DNA from: Variovorax guangxiensis
GTDB lineage: Bacteria > Pseudomonadota > Gammaproteobacteria > Burkholderiales > Burkholderiaceae_C
Length of the DNA stretch: 64,000 nucleotides
Direction: 5' to 3'
NCBI RefSeq assembly: GCF_003952165.1
Contig: NZ_RXFT01000009.1
Span: 62,001 to 126,000, forward strand
Shown: positions 15,684 to 24,212 of the stretch, in pieces
Numbering within the stretch: the stretch's first letter is position 1
How the letters are laid out: every line of letters begins with the position of its first letter
Notes under the pieces: generated by a model
The model's database searches: none
What the model was told of the DNA's origin: nothing
Seen by the model: only the letters and a program-made list of their open reading frames with translations
Position numbers and translations under genes: made by a program

Positions 15684-17348
15684 GTGACATCAGACGCCCA
15701 CCTTCTCCTCCCCTCCTCCGGCTCCCGCAACATCCTCGGTCGCCGCCTCCTGTTCACCTTCTCGGCCGTCTTGCTGCTGACCCTCGCGGGCTCCGGCATC
15801 GGCATCCGTTCGCTCGCCAAGGTCGACGAGGCCACGCGCGAAGCCATCCAGCAGCGCGGCGTGTCGGAGCGCATCGTGGCCGACGCCTACCGCCTGCAGG
15901 CGATCAATGCCGAGCGCTACAAGGCGATGGCGCTGAGCTCCGAACCCGAGGTCGGCGAGATTCTTGCGGCGGACATCCGCGCAACCGCCGCCAGTTACGA
16001 CGAACTGATCAAACAGCTCGACCAGCGGTTGCACCACGAGGCCGACCGCGCATTGCTCGCGCAGGCCGACGCCGCCGCCAGGGACTTCGCGGGCGCCGTC
16101 AAGGAACTGATCGCCGCGCGCGACTCGGGCCTCACCGAGCGCATCCGCAACGTGTACGCGCAGCGCTTCCAGCCCAGTTCGGCCGCGCTGCTGGCCGCCG
16201 TTTCCAGGCTCGCGCAATCGCAGCGGCTGGCCATCGACGTGGCAGGCGAGCACGTCGCCGAGCTGAGCGCCTCGGCGCGCATTGCGCTGGTGCTGTTCAG
16301 CGTGGCCGCGCTGCTGCTGGGCGGTGTGCTGGCGCTGGGGCTGATGCGCAGCATCGGCAGGCCGATCAGGCTCGCGAGCGACACAGCCGGACGCGTGGCC
16401 ACCCTCGACCTGCGCCAGGACATCGAGGGCCACTCCCGCGACGAGGCGGGCCAGATGCTGCAGGCGCTGGGCGCCATGCAGGGCGCGCTGCGCGAACTGG
16501 TGCAGCGCGTGCGCGAGTCGGTGCAGAACGTGCGCACGGCGGCCGCCGAGATCGCGCACGGCAACTCGGAACTCTCGGCACGCACCGAAGGCGCCGCGGC
16601 CAGCCTGCAGCAGACGGCGGCGGCGCTCGGGCAGGTCATGCACAACGCGCAGCAATCGAGCACGGCCGCCGGCGAGGCCGAACGCATGGCCGGGGCCGCC
16701 GCCACGGTCGCAGCGCAGGGCGGCGAGGCGGTGTCCCAGGTGGTGAGCACCATGCAGGACATCCGGCGCGAGTCGCACAGGGTGGCCGACATAACCGGCG
16801 TGATCGACGCCATCGCCTTCCAGACGAACATCCTGGCGCTCAATGCCGCGGTCGAGGCTGCGCGGGCCGGCGACGCGGGACGCGGCTTCGCGGTGGTCGC
16901 GTCCGAGGTGCGGCAGCTGGCCACGCGATCGGCCGCGGCTGTCCGCGAGATCAAGAGCCTGATCGAGAACTCGGTGCAGCGCATCGAGTCGGGCACCGCG
17001 CTCGCCGACGACGCTGGCCGCACGATGGGGCGCATCGTCGCTTCCATCGGCCAGGTCGCCGACACGGTCGGCGCCATCACGATGGCGACGCAGTCGCAGG
17101 TGCAGGACATCGCCCAGATCGACGCCGCCGTCGCCCGGCTGGACGAAATGACGCAGAAAAACGCGGCCATGGTCGAGGAATCGGCCGCCGTATCGGAAAG
17201 CCTGCGCGACCAGGCCCGCAACCTGGACACGCTCATCAGCCAGTTCGTGCTGCCCGGCGACGTACCGCGCGACGCACTGCCCTCGGCACCGCGCCGCGAC
17301 TTCTCCCGCAACATCCCGGTGTCGCCGCGGCTGCGGCCCGCGGCCTGA
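15684..17348 (+). CDS. Methyl-accepting chemotaxis protein
   Basis: 554 residues starting at a GTG. A membrane helix at about 20-40 and another at about 205-227 flank a ~165-residue helical periplasmic sensor domain. A HAMP region (LMRSIGRPIRLASDTAGRVATLDL) and a cytoplasmic signalling domain follow, with the hairpin tip AFQTNILALNAAVEAARAGDAGRGFAVVASEVRQLA. The tip matches the Tsr/Tar type of proteobacteria. The sensor resembles four-helix-bundle domains, but the ligand is unknown. No che genes are adjacent, so it is an orphan receptor feeding a CheA elsewhere. Confidence 0.94.
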   Translation: MTSDAHLLLPSSGSRNILGRRLLFTFSAVLLLTLAGSGIGIRSLAKVDEATREAIQQRGVSERIVADAYRLQAINAERYKAMALSSEPEVGEILAADIRATAASYDELIKQLDQRLHHEADRALLAQADAAARDFAGAVKELIAARDSGLTERIRNVYAQRFQPSSAALLAAVSRLAQSQRLAIDVAGEHVAELSASARIALVLFSVAALLLGGVLALGLMRSIGRPIRLASDTAGRVATLDLRQDIEGHSRDEAGQMLQALGAMQGALRELVQRVRESVQNVRTAAAEIAHGNSELSARTEGAAASLQQTAAALGQVMHNAQQSSTAAGEAERMAGAAATVAAQGGEAVSQVVSTMQDIRRESHRVADITGVIDAIAFQTNILALNAAVEAARAGDAGRGFAVVASEVRQLATRSAAAVREIKSLIENSVQRIESGTALADDAGRTMGRIVASIGQVADTVGAITMATQSQVQDIAQIDAAVARLDEMTQKNAAMVEESAAVSESLRDQARNLDTLISQFVLPGDVPRDALPSAPRRDFSRNIPVSPRLRPAA

Positions 17349-17383
17349 TCCGCGGCCGGGCAGCTGCTTGCGCCCCGGCCTTC

Positions 17384-17417
17384 GTTACGTACTGACAAGG
17401 TAACAGCGCTACGTAAC
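17384..17417. promoter_or_regulatory. GTTACGTA inverted repeat upstream of the repeat protein
   Basis: GTTACGTA (17384-17391) and TACGTAAC (17410-17417) are perfect inverted copies 18 bases apart, about 170 bases before the next start codon. GTAAC occurs a third time between them. The spacing fits a dimeric activator or repressor site, or a weak hairpin after the chemoreceptor gene. The regulator is unknown. Confidence 0.35.
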
Positions 17418-17582
17418 AAGTGCCGAAGTGCGTCCGCCCGGCGCTTTCATCACGGCATGGCTCCGGCAAAAATCTCCATGTAAATCAACAGTTTGCGCGC
17501 ACCTTGCCCAACGCCGGCGCCTGCGCAAAAAAGCGGCACACAAGTTGCCCCGTCAGCCACTCCCACTACCGAGGAGGCTGCC

Positions 17583-20561
17583 ATGGCGGATGCCAACACA
17601 ACGATTTCTTCGATCGCCGGAGGCGCCGACAGCAGTGCCGCCACGCCGGTGATCCTCGCGCAGGCGACGGTCCGGCCGGTCGCTCCCATGGGGGCGGCCA
17701 CCGCCGCCTCGGCAACACCGGCTGCGGCGCCGGCCGGCATCGGGTCGCTGTCGAATGCGACGCCCGGCACGGTCGTCATGCGCGACGGCGTGGCGATTCC
17801 GGTGTCCGGCAACCAGACGCTGATGGCCGGCGACCGCGTGATCGTTCCGCAGGACGGCCATGCCAACGTTCTATTTCCCGGATCGGCCACCAACAAGGCA
17901 CCCCTGGCCGGCGTGTTCACGGGCGGCACGGACGCCACCATCAGCTCGACCAAGCTCGCGAGCGGCCTGGAGCAGGTGAACGTGGACGTGGCCTCCGGCG
18001 ACCTGGAAGTGACCGCGCCCGACAGCGACGCCGAAGCCGCCGCGCTCGCGGTGAGCAAGAAGACCGCTGCCGGCAGCGGCATCGGGCTGGGCGAATTCGC
18101 GCTCGGCGCGCTGGGCGCCGCCGGGCTCGCGGCGGCACTGGGCGGCGGCGGGGGCAGCGACGGCGCGGTCCCCTTCTTCGTTCCGGGCATCGGCGAAAGC
18201 GATGCGGATGCAGACGCGGACGCCGATGCCGACGCGGATGCGGACGGCGACTCGGATGCGGATGCCGATGCGGATGCCGACGCTGACGCCGACGCCGATT
18301 CGGACGCCGATGCCGATTCGGACGCGGACTCCGATGCAGACGCCGACTCGGATGCCGACGCCGATGCCGACGCGGACGCCGACCACCTGCTCGACCCAGG
18401 CGACGGCGCCGCCGACCATCTTGTCGGAGCCCTCGACAACCTGCTCGGCCTCGGCGGAGGCGGCGGTACGGCCGCCGCCGCGCGCAGTGCCGCGGTCACG
18501 AGCTCCGCGCCCACGCTCTCGTCGCTGATGCCCACGGTCGACGGCCTCACCGACCTCGTGGACGACGTGCTCTCGCCCATCGCGGGCAACGAATTCAGGC
18601 CCGACGATCCGAACGCCTTCGACCCGCTGGACGACACTGTAGACGGCATCACCGCCGACCTCGGCGGCGTGCTCACACCCGTGGTCGACGGCCTGCTGGG
18701 CGCCGGCCTCACCGGCGCGCTCATCGGCTCGCTGAACGGCCAGGTCGACTACCTGACCGACGCGCTCGGCAACATCCTCGACAACCTGCTCGGTGGCGAC
18801 GGACTGCTCGGCGGCGTAACCACCGGCCTGGGCATCGACGGCCTCGTCGACCAGATCGTCGGCGACGAAGGCGTGGTCAGCCAGGTGCTCGACGGCCTGC
18901 TCGGCGAAGGCAGCCTCGTGGGCAGCGTGCTCGGCGAAGACGGATTGGTCGGGCAGCTGCTTGGCGACGGCGGCTTGCTCGGCGGGCTGCTGGGCGGCGT
19001 ACTCGGCGGCGATGGCGGCCTGCTCGGCGGCGTGCTGGGCGACGACGGCCTTCTGGGCGACGACGGCCTTCTGGGCGGCGTGCTCGGCGGCGATGGCGGC
19101 CTCCTCGGTGGCGTGCTGGGTGACGACGGCCTGCTGGGCGGCGTGCTCGGTGGCGATGGCGGCCTGCTCGGCGGTGTGCTGGGTGACGACGGCCTGCTGG
19201 GCGGCGTGCTCGCTGGCGATGGCGGCCTGCTCGGCGGCGTGCTGGGTGACGACGGCCTTCTGGGCGGCGTACTCGGTGGCGATGGCGGCTTGCTCGGCGG
19301 CGTGCTGGGTGACGATGGCCTGCTGGGCGGCGTACTCGGTGGCGATGGCGGCTTGCTCGGCGGCGTGCTGGGTGACGACGGCCTTCTGGGTGGCCTGCTG
19401 AGCGGCGACGACGGCCTGCTCGGAGGCGTACTCGGCGGCGACGGCTCGCTCGCCGGCCTGCTCGGCAGCGAGGGCCTCACCGGCGGCTTGCTGGGCGGCG
19501 ACGGGCTGGTCGACAGCCTGCTCGGTCCCGACGGCGTGGCCGGCGGACTGCTTGGCGCAACACCCCTCGGCGGCTTGCTCGGCGGCGAAGACGGCCTGCT
19601 CAGCGGCGTGCTGGGCGACAACGGCCTGATCGGCGGCCTCCTCGGTGGAGACGGCCTGCTGGGCGGGGTTCTTGGCGACGACGGCCTCCTCGGTGCCGAT
19701 GGCCCGCTGAGCGGTCTGCTCGGTGGTGATGGTGGCCTGCTCGGCGGCGTGCTGGGCGACGACGGCCTGCTGGGCGGCGTACTCGGCGGCGACGGCGGAC
19801 TCCTCGGCGGCGTGCTGGGTGATGACGGCCTGCTGGGCGGTGTGCTCGGTAGCGACGGCGGCCTCCTCGGCGGCGTGCTGGGCGACGACGGCCTGCTGGG
19901 CGGCGTACTCGGTGGCGATGGCGGCCTCCTCGGCGGCGTCACCAACGGCGATGCCGGCGGCCTGGTCGGTGGTCTCCTCGGTGAAGACGGCCTCGTCGGC
20001 GGCCTGCTCGGCGGCGTCACCAACGGCGATGCCGGTGGCCTGGTCGGTGGCCTCCTCGGTGAAGACGGCCTCGTCGGCGGCCTGCTCGGCGGAGTGACCG
20101 GCGGCGGCAACACCGGCGGCCTGCTGGGTGGCGTGCTCGGCGAAGACGGCATCGTGAACAACCTGCTCGGCGAAGACGGCATCGTGAACAACCTGCTCGG
20201 CGACGAAGGCCTGGTCGGCAGCGTGCTGGGCGCAGACGGCCTGGTCGGCCGCCTGCTCGGCTCGCTCGGCGGCGACGACGGCCCGGTGGCCAACGTGCTG
20301 CAGTCGGCGACCAGCGAAGCGGCTGCTCCGGCGGCACATGCGGCCTCCAGCGCGGCGGCGCCGGCGACCGACATCCTGGCCGGCACTTCCGGCACCGTGG
20401 CGCCGGTGGCCGAGACAGTGGCCCACGTGGCCGAAGGCGCGGCCGGTGCAGTGGCTTCCGGCGTGGGCGAAGTCGTCGCGCCGATCACCAGCCAGGTCGA
20501 GCAGACGGTGAGTCACGTGGTGAACCCGGTCACCAACATCCTGCACGGCCTGCTGGGCTGA
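17583..20561 (+). CDS. Asp-Ala / Leu-Gly-Gly repeat protein with LapA-like N-terminal module
   Basis: 992 residues, no Sec signal peptide. Residues ~60-120 (VVMRDGVAIPVSGNQTLMAGDRVIVPQDGHANV) resemble the retention module of LapA-type adhesins. Next come TAAG at 161-164 (the LapG protease recognition type), a Gly/Ala hydrophobic segment, an almost pure Asp-Ala/Asp-Ser run at 207-267, and from about 465 to 900 tandem units of the form GLLGGVLGGDG / GLLGGVLGDD. The end is Ala-rich with a final VTNILHGLLG. GGAGG five bases before the ATG at 17583 sets the start. It is probably an acidic, perhaps calcium-binding, surface or biofilm protein. No secretion genes adjoin it, and no classical RTX end is seen. 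Confidence 0.8.
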   Translation: MADANTTISSIAGGADSSAATPVILAQATVRPVAPMGAATAASATPAAAPAGIGSLSNATPGTVVMRDGVAIPVSGNQTLMAGDRVIVPQDGHANVLFPGSATNKAPLAGVFTGGTDATISSTKLASGLEQVNVDVASGDLEVTAPDSDAEAAALAVSKKTAAGSGIGLGEFALGALGAAGLAAALGGGGGSDGAVPFFVPGIGESDADADADADADADADGDSDADADADADADADADSDADADSDADSDADADSDADADADADADHLLDPGDGAADHLVGALDNLLGLGGGGGTAAAARSAAVTSSAPTLSSLMPTVDGLTDLVDDVLSPIAGNEFRPDDPNAFDPLDDTVDGITADLGGVLTPVVDGLLGAGLTGALIGSLNGQVDYLTDALGNILDNLLGGDGLLGGVTTGLGIDGLVDQIVGDEGVVSQVLDGLLGEGSLVGSVLGEDGLVGQLLGDGGLLGGLLGGVLGGDGGLLGGVLGDDGLLGDDGLLGGVLGGDGGLLGGVLGDDGLLGGVLGGDGGLLGGVLGDDGLLGGVLAGDGGLLGGVLGDDGLLGGVLGGDGGLLGGVLGDDGLLGGVLGGDGGLLGGVLGDDGLLGGLLSGDDGLLGGVLGGDGSLAGLLGSEGLTGGLLGGDGLVDSLLGPDGVAGGLLGATPLGGLLGGEDGLLSGVLGDNGLIGGLLGGDGLLGGVLGDDGLLGADGPLSGLLGGDGGLLGGVLGDDGLLGGVLGGDGGLLGGVLGDDGLLGGVLGSDGGLLGGVLGDDGLLGGVLGGDGGLLGGVTNGDAGGLVGGLLGEDGLVGGLLGGVTNGDAGGLVGGLLGEDGLVGGLLGGVTGGGNTGGLLGGVLGEDGIVNNLLGEDGIVNNLLGDEGLVGSVLGADGLVGRLLGSLGGDDGPVANVLQSATSEAAAPAAHAASSAAAPATDILAGTSGTVAPVAETVAHVAEGAAGAVASGVGEVVAPITSQVEQTVSHVVNPVTNILHGLLG
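18975..20280 (+). repeat. Coding tandem repeats (Leu-Gly-Gly-Val-Leu-Gly units)
   Basis: About 1.3 kb made of imperfect ~30- and ~63-base units encoding alternating GLLGGVLGGDG and GLLGGVLGDD. Several neighbouring units are nearly identical at the DNA level (for example 19081-19390), so copy number could change by slippage or recombination. Two longer NGDAGGLVGGLLGEDGLVGG units end the array. Confidence 0.85.
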
Positions 20562-20700
20562 GCGAGCCACCCGCTCGCCCGCTGCCGGCCCCGGGGTGCC
20601 GATGTAGGCAGGCGCTCACGCACTTGCCTTGCAATGTCCCGCATGGGCGGGCGCTGCGCAGAGTCAATGTGGAGGTTCCGTGGATCCCGGTTCCTCCTCA

Positions 20701-20749
20701 CGACGCATCCGTGCGTCGTTAAGCGCTCCCTCGAGGGGCGCTTTTTTTT
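20701..20749 (+). terminator. Rho-independent terminator after the repeat protein
   Basis: Two hairpins in a row: CGACGCA/TGCGTCG, then AGCGCTCCC/GGGGCGCT with a short loop followed by eight T residues (20742-20749). The second is a textbook intrinsic terminator on the plus strand. Confidence 0.85.
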
Positions 20750-20777
20750 GGGGCGCGTGCGTGAACGCCGCTGCTCC

Positions 20778-21101
20778 TCAGCGGATCAGGCTCATCGGCG
20801 CGACCTGCGGCGTCACCTTCTGCTCGGTCGCCGTCAGCAGCTGGCCGTTCGATTCCTTCCAGCACATGAGGTTGGTGGTGCCCGAGCCCGCCGGTCCCGG
20901 CGCCTGTATCGATACCGCCTTCCATCCCTTGCAGGCGCCGCCGACGGTGGTGGGGCGGTCGAGAAACACGTAGTCGGTGCCGGCGTCGATGCGCATCACG
21001 CCCGCCACGCCGGGCGGAAGCGGCTTGCGCGTCTGGGCGGACGCCGCGCATGCGGCCGTGGCCATGGCGATGCCCAGGAAGAAGATGCGAGTGCGCCCCA
21101 T
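20778..21101 (-). CDS. Small secreted protein of unknown function
   Basis: 107 residues. The first 23 (MGRTRIFFLGIAMATAACAASAQ) form a signal peptide. The mature part has two cysteines (GACKGW and LMCW) that could form a disulphide, and no motif I recognise. GGAG lies eight bases before the ATG at 21101. It is convergent with the repeat-protein gene and lies 89 bases after the EthD gene, so it may be the last gene of that cluster. Confidence 0.75.
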   Translation of the reverse strand: MGRTRIFFLGIAMATAACAASAQTRKPLPPGVAGVMRIDAGTDYVFLDRPTTVGGACKGWKAVSIQAPGPAGSGTTNLMCWKESNGQLLTATEQKVTPQVAPMSLIR

Positions 21102-21190
21102 GTGTGCCGCTCCGGTTTGACGATCGCCGATGTTATGGCCGGCGACGCCGTGCGGCGAGCGCATCCATGCCCGGCCCGCCCTCATTGGCC

Positions 21191-21892
21191 TCACACCACG
21201 CGGTGCTCTTCCACCACGAAGGCCGTGATCTCCGCAAGGAAGGTGAGCGCATGCGCCATCGTCACCTGCCCTTGCGGCGATGCGAAGGCCGCATCGAGCG
21301 TGCCGGGGTTCTCGAACCACAGCTCGACGATGCCGTCGATCGGCAGCTCCGCATAGCCGCAGGGCGTGCCCTTCACGAACTCGCGCGCGGTCACCACGTT
21401 CTGGCGGTAGCCGCTCACGCCGGGCATGCGGCGCACATGGTCGGCGTGCACCTTCCATTCGCGGCGGAAGTCTTCTTCCGACTGCTCGACGGGCCGGCGC
21501 AGCAGCGAGATGCGCTTGAGCAGCCCCTCGGGCTTCGGCGGTGGCGCTATCACCTCGGTCTGCGCGACGGTCACGATGTGCAGGCCGCCCAGAAAGCGTT
21601 CCTCGTCGGCGCGGATGGCGGCGGCGAGCTCGCCGCGGTTGAAGGCCGCTTCGGCCTGCTTCGCCTCGTCGAAGCCCAGCTGCGAGAAGCCGTCGAAGTC
21701 CCACGGCCCGCGCGCGAAGTCGATACCGCGCTGCAGCCGGTCGAGCACGAGGTTCTGCCGGTAGCCGCGCAGCGTGGGCAGCTGCGCCACCAGCGGGCCG
21801 TGCCTGTCGCGCCAGTGGCTGCGGAAGGCCTCGTCGGTCCATTCGGGTTTCTTGCGGATCAGGCCCATGCGCAGGGGCGTCGGTTCGGTCAT
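21191..21892 (-). CDS. Protein with two EthD domains
   Basis: 233 residues forming two copies of the EthD / dimeric alpha-beta-barrel fold: MGLIRKKPEWTDEAFRSHWRDRHGPLV..LRGYRQN, then ISLLRRPVEQSEEDFRREWKVHADHVRRMPGVSGYRQN. Each has the HxP/H-like turn and GYRQN pattern of the family. EthD proteins accompany ring-degrading or ether-degrading systems and often act as small isomerase/decarboxylase-like or accessory proteins. Its ATG overlaps the stop of the flavin oxidoreductase gene (ATGA), so the two are co-translated. The exact reaction is unknown. Confidence 0.85.
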   Translation of the reverse strand: MTEPTPLRMGLIRKKPEWTDEAFRSHWRDRHGPLVAQLPTLRGYRQNLVLDRLQRGIDFARGPWDFDGFSQLGFDEAKQAEAAFNRGELAAAIRADEERFLGGLHIVTVAQTEVIAPPPKPEGLLKRISLLRRPVEQSEEDFRREWKVHADHVRRMPGVSGYRQNVVTAREFVKGTPCGYAELPIDGIVELWFENPGTLDAAFASPQGQVTMAHALTFLAEITAFVVEEHRVV

Positions 21893-23079
21893 CTGCTTGT
21901 CTCCTTATCGTTGATTTGCAAGGCGGCCTCGGCCTCGGCGCGCGCTCGCGCGAGGCCGGGCGCGCGCTTGGCCAGCCACACGCCGTGGCGCACCGGCCAG
22001 CGCCGGAAGCCGGGGTCCGCACCGAGCGCCGCGGCCGCGTGGTGCGCCCAGTAGGGGTCGAGCAAGGCCTCGCGGCCCAGGGCGACGAGATCGGCCTGCC
22101 CGGCGGCGAGCACGGCCTCGGCCTGATGCGCGTCGACGATCATCCCGACCGCCTGCGTGGGCACCTGCGCCTCCTGTCGGATGCGCGCGGAGAACGGCAC
22201 CTGGAAGCCCAGTCCGCGCGGCACCGGCAGCGCGCGCGTCTCCTCGGTGAGGCCGCCCGAGGAACAGTCGATCACGTCGACGCCGCAGCGCTTGAGCTCG
22301 CGCGCGAGCACCACCGAGTCGTCCAGGTTCCAGCCATCGGGCGTGCCGTCGACCGCCGAGAGGCGGCAGAACAGCGGCTTCTCCGCCGGCCACGCGGCAC
22401 GCACGCGCTGCGCGATCTCCAGCGCGAGCCACATGCGGTTGTCGCGGCTGCCGCCGAGGGCATCGTCGCGATGGTTGGCGTTGGGTGAAAGGAAGCTGGC
22501 GACGAGGTAGCCGTGCCCGAAGTGCAGCTCGACCACGTCGAAGCCCGCCTTGTCTGCGCGCACCGTGGCATCGACGAAGCGCTGCACCACCGCCGCGATG
22601 CCATCGGCATCGAGCGCGCGCGGTGCCGACCAGCCCGGCCCTGCCGCGAGTGCGCTCGGGCCCAGGCGCTCCCACGGCTCCTCGTCGGCGGCCATGCGCG
22701 CATCGCCGAGTGCGGCGCCCCCCTCCCACAGCGGCTCGCTGCCCGCCTTGCGGCCTGCATGCGCGAGTTGCACGCCGATGGCGCTGCCCTGCGCATGCAC
22801 GAAATCGACCACTGCCTTCAGCGGCGCGATCTGGCTGTCGTTCCACAGGCCGAGGTCGGCGATGCCGATGCGACCGCGCGGATCGACCGCGGTGCTCTCG
22901 GTGAGGATCAGCCCGGCGCCGCCGAGCGCGAACTTGCCCAGGTGCACCATGTGCCACGGCGTGGCATGGCCGCGCTCGGCGGCGTGCTGGCACATCGGCG
23001 AGATCACGACGCGGTTGGCCAATGTGAGGCCGCGCAGTTGCAGGGGCTGGAACAGCAGGGGGAAAGAGTCGGTGGACAT
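21889..23079 (-). CDS. NADH:flavin oxidoreductase of the old yellow enzyme (YqjM-like) family
   Basis: 396 residues in a single FMN-binding TIM barrel, without the iron-sulphur/FAD extension of 2,4-dienoyl-CoA reductases. Motifs: LFQPLQLRGLTLANRVVISPMCQ at the N-terminus with the Cys that tunes the flavin in YqjM, VQLAHAGRK, the substrate-binding ELHFGHGYL (usually HxAHGYL) and LGREALLDPYW. It reduces activated C=C bonds of enones or nitro-compounds with NAD(P)H. It sits between a DMT permease and the EthD gene at the end of the long catabolic cluster. Confidence 0.92.
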   Translation of the reverse strand: MSTDSFPLLFQPLQLRGLTLANRVVISPMCQHAAERGHATPWHMVHLGKFALGGAGLILTESTAVDPRGRIGIADLGLWNDSQIAPLKAVVDFVHAQGSAIGVQLAHAGRKAGSEPLWEGGAALGDARMAADEEPWERLGPSALAAGPGWSAPRALDADGIAAVVQRFVDATVRADKAGFDVVELHFGHGYLVASFLSPNANHRDDALGGSRDNRMWLALEIAQRVRAAWPAEKPLFCRLSAVDGTPDGWNLDDSVVLARELKRCGVDVIDCSSGGLTEETRALPVPRGLGFQVPFSARIRQEAQVPTQAVGMIVDAHQAEAVLAAGQADLVALGREALLDPYWAHHAAAALGADPGFRRWPVRHGVWLAKRAPGLARARAEAEAALQINDKETSR

Positions 23080-23091
23080 GGATGGAAGAAA

Positions 23092-24045
23092 TCAGGGTGC
23101 AGGCTTGGGCACGGCGGCGGCTGCCGGCCGCGTGCCCAGCCACGTGCCGCTCATCACCGCGGCGAAGCCGAACAGGTGCCACCAGCTCAGCACCTCGCCC
23201 AGCAGCAGCGCCGCGACCGCGACGCCGAACACCGGCACCCAATAGAGAAAGACAGCGGTGCGCGCCACGCCGATGACGGAGATGGCGCGGTTCCAGATCA
23301 GGTTGCCGGCGGCGGTGGCGGCCACGCCCGAGAACAGCACCAGCGCCCACGGCCACGCACCCGGGAACAGCTGCGCCGCGCCCAGCGGCGAGGGCCCCAG
23401 CAGCGTGTGCAGCACCAGCATCGCGGTGCCCATCACGTAGATGCCCCAGCTCATCGACAGCGGATCGATCTGCCGCGCCAGGCGCTGCACGCCTACGCCG
23501 CCGACCGCGAAGCTCACCACCGACAGCGCCAGCAGCAAATCGCCCAACCCCGCGTGCGACAGGCTTGCTCCCGGATGGCTGAGCACGACCGCCGCCACGC
23601 CCGCGAAGCCCAGCGCCACGCCGACGAGCCGCCGCGCCGTCAGCGCCTCGCGGAACACCAGCGCCGCCATCAGCGCCGACACCAGCGGACTCAGCGCCAT
23701 GATCAGCGCTCCGTTGGTGGCCGTCGAACGCTGCAGCCCCAGCGCGAACAGGATCTGGTTGGCATACACCATCAGGAAGCCGCAGCCGGCAAGTGCCGCA
23801 AGACGCCGCATGCCGAACACCGGCACCCCGCCGCGCCGCCACAGCAAGATCGCGCTCAGCGCCATGCAGGCCACCACCATGCGCAAGGCCGCCAGCGGCA
23901 GCGCCTCGAAGAAGCCCGTCAGCACCTTCACCGCCGACACGTTCACGCCCCACACGAGCATTCCCAGCAGCAGCCAGGCCTGCACGGCGGCGGGTGTGGC
24001 GCCAGCAGAGGCTGATGAAGACGACGACGGCGCAGGCTGGTTCAT
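23092..24045 (-). CDS. DMT-superfamily permease (EamA family)
   Basis: 317 residues with ten predicted membrane helices in two EamA repeats (about residues 23-150 and 168-300); ALGLQRSTATNGALIMALSPLVSALMA and SVIGVARTAVFLYWVPVFGVAVAALLLGE are the repeat signatures. It is probably an exporter of a small metabolite. It lies 12 bases before the flavin oxidoreductase gene. A 3'-end repeat separates it from the upstream metallo-hydrolase gene, so it may also have its own promoter. Confidence 0.9.
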   Translation of the reverse strand: MNQPAPSSSSSASAGATPAAVQAWLLLGMLVWGVNVSAVKVLTGFFEALPLAALRMVVACMALSAILLWRRGGVPVFGMRRLAALAGCGFLMVYANQILFALGLQRSTATNGALIMALSPLVSALMAALVFREALTARRLVGVALGFAGVAAVVLSHPGASLSHAGLGDLLLALSVVSFAVGGVGVQRLARQIDPLSMSWGIYVMGTAMLVLHTLLGPSPLGAAQLFPGAWPWALVLFSGVAATAAGNLIWNRAISVIGVARTAVFLYWVPVFGVAVAALLLGEVLSWWHLFGFAAVMSGTWLGTRPAAAAVPKPAP

Positions 24046-24106
24046 TTCAATCGTTCGTCAAAGACAACGCCACACCACGGCCCGCGCAGCGAGGCCCCCT
24101 CGCGGG

Positions 24107-24212
24107 CTCCCGCGGAACCGGCTCTGCCGGGCCGCAGGGTGCGCCCCCCGCGAGGGGGTGTCCGAGCCACACGAAGTGGGCGAAGCTGGGGAGGTCATCC
24201 CTCCAGCTCGTT
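24107..24212 (-). repeat. 3'-end hairpin repeat, copy B (after the MBL-fold gene)
   Basis: A member of the seven-copy family, in the direction of the metallo-beta-lactamase-fold gene and starting just after its stop (24213). The C-block, CACTTCGTG dyad, CCCCC/GGGGG stem and GGCCCGGCAGAGCCGG stem are all recognisable. The distal end is extended by about 45 bases of further GC-rich sequence. Confidence 0.75.

Noticed and set aside
18201..20280. Regular repeats that could be taken for a CRISPR or satellite array
   Set aside because: The repeats are in frame, keep codon periodicity and have no unique spacers; they encode the Asp-Ala and Leu-Gly-Gly repeats of one protein.
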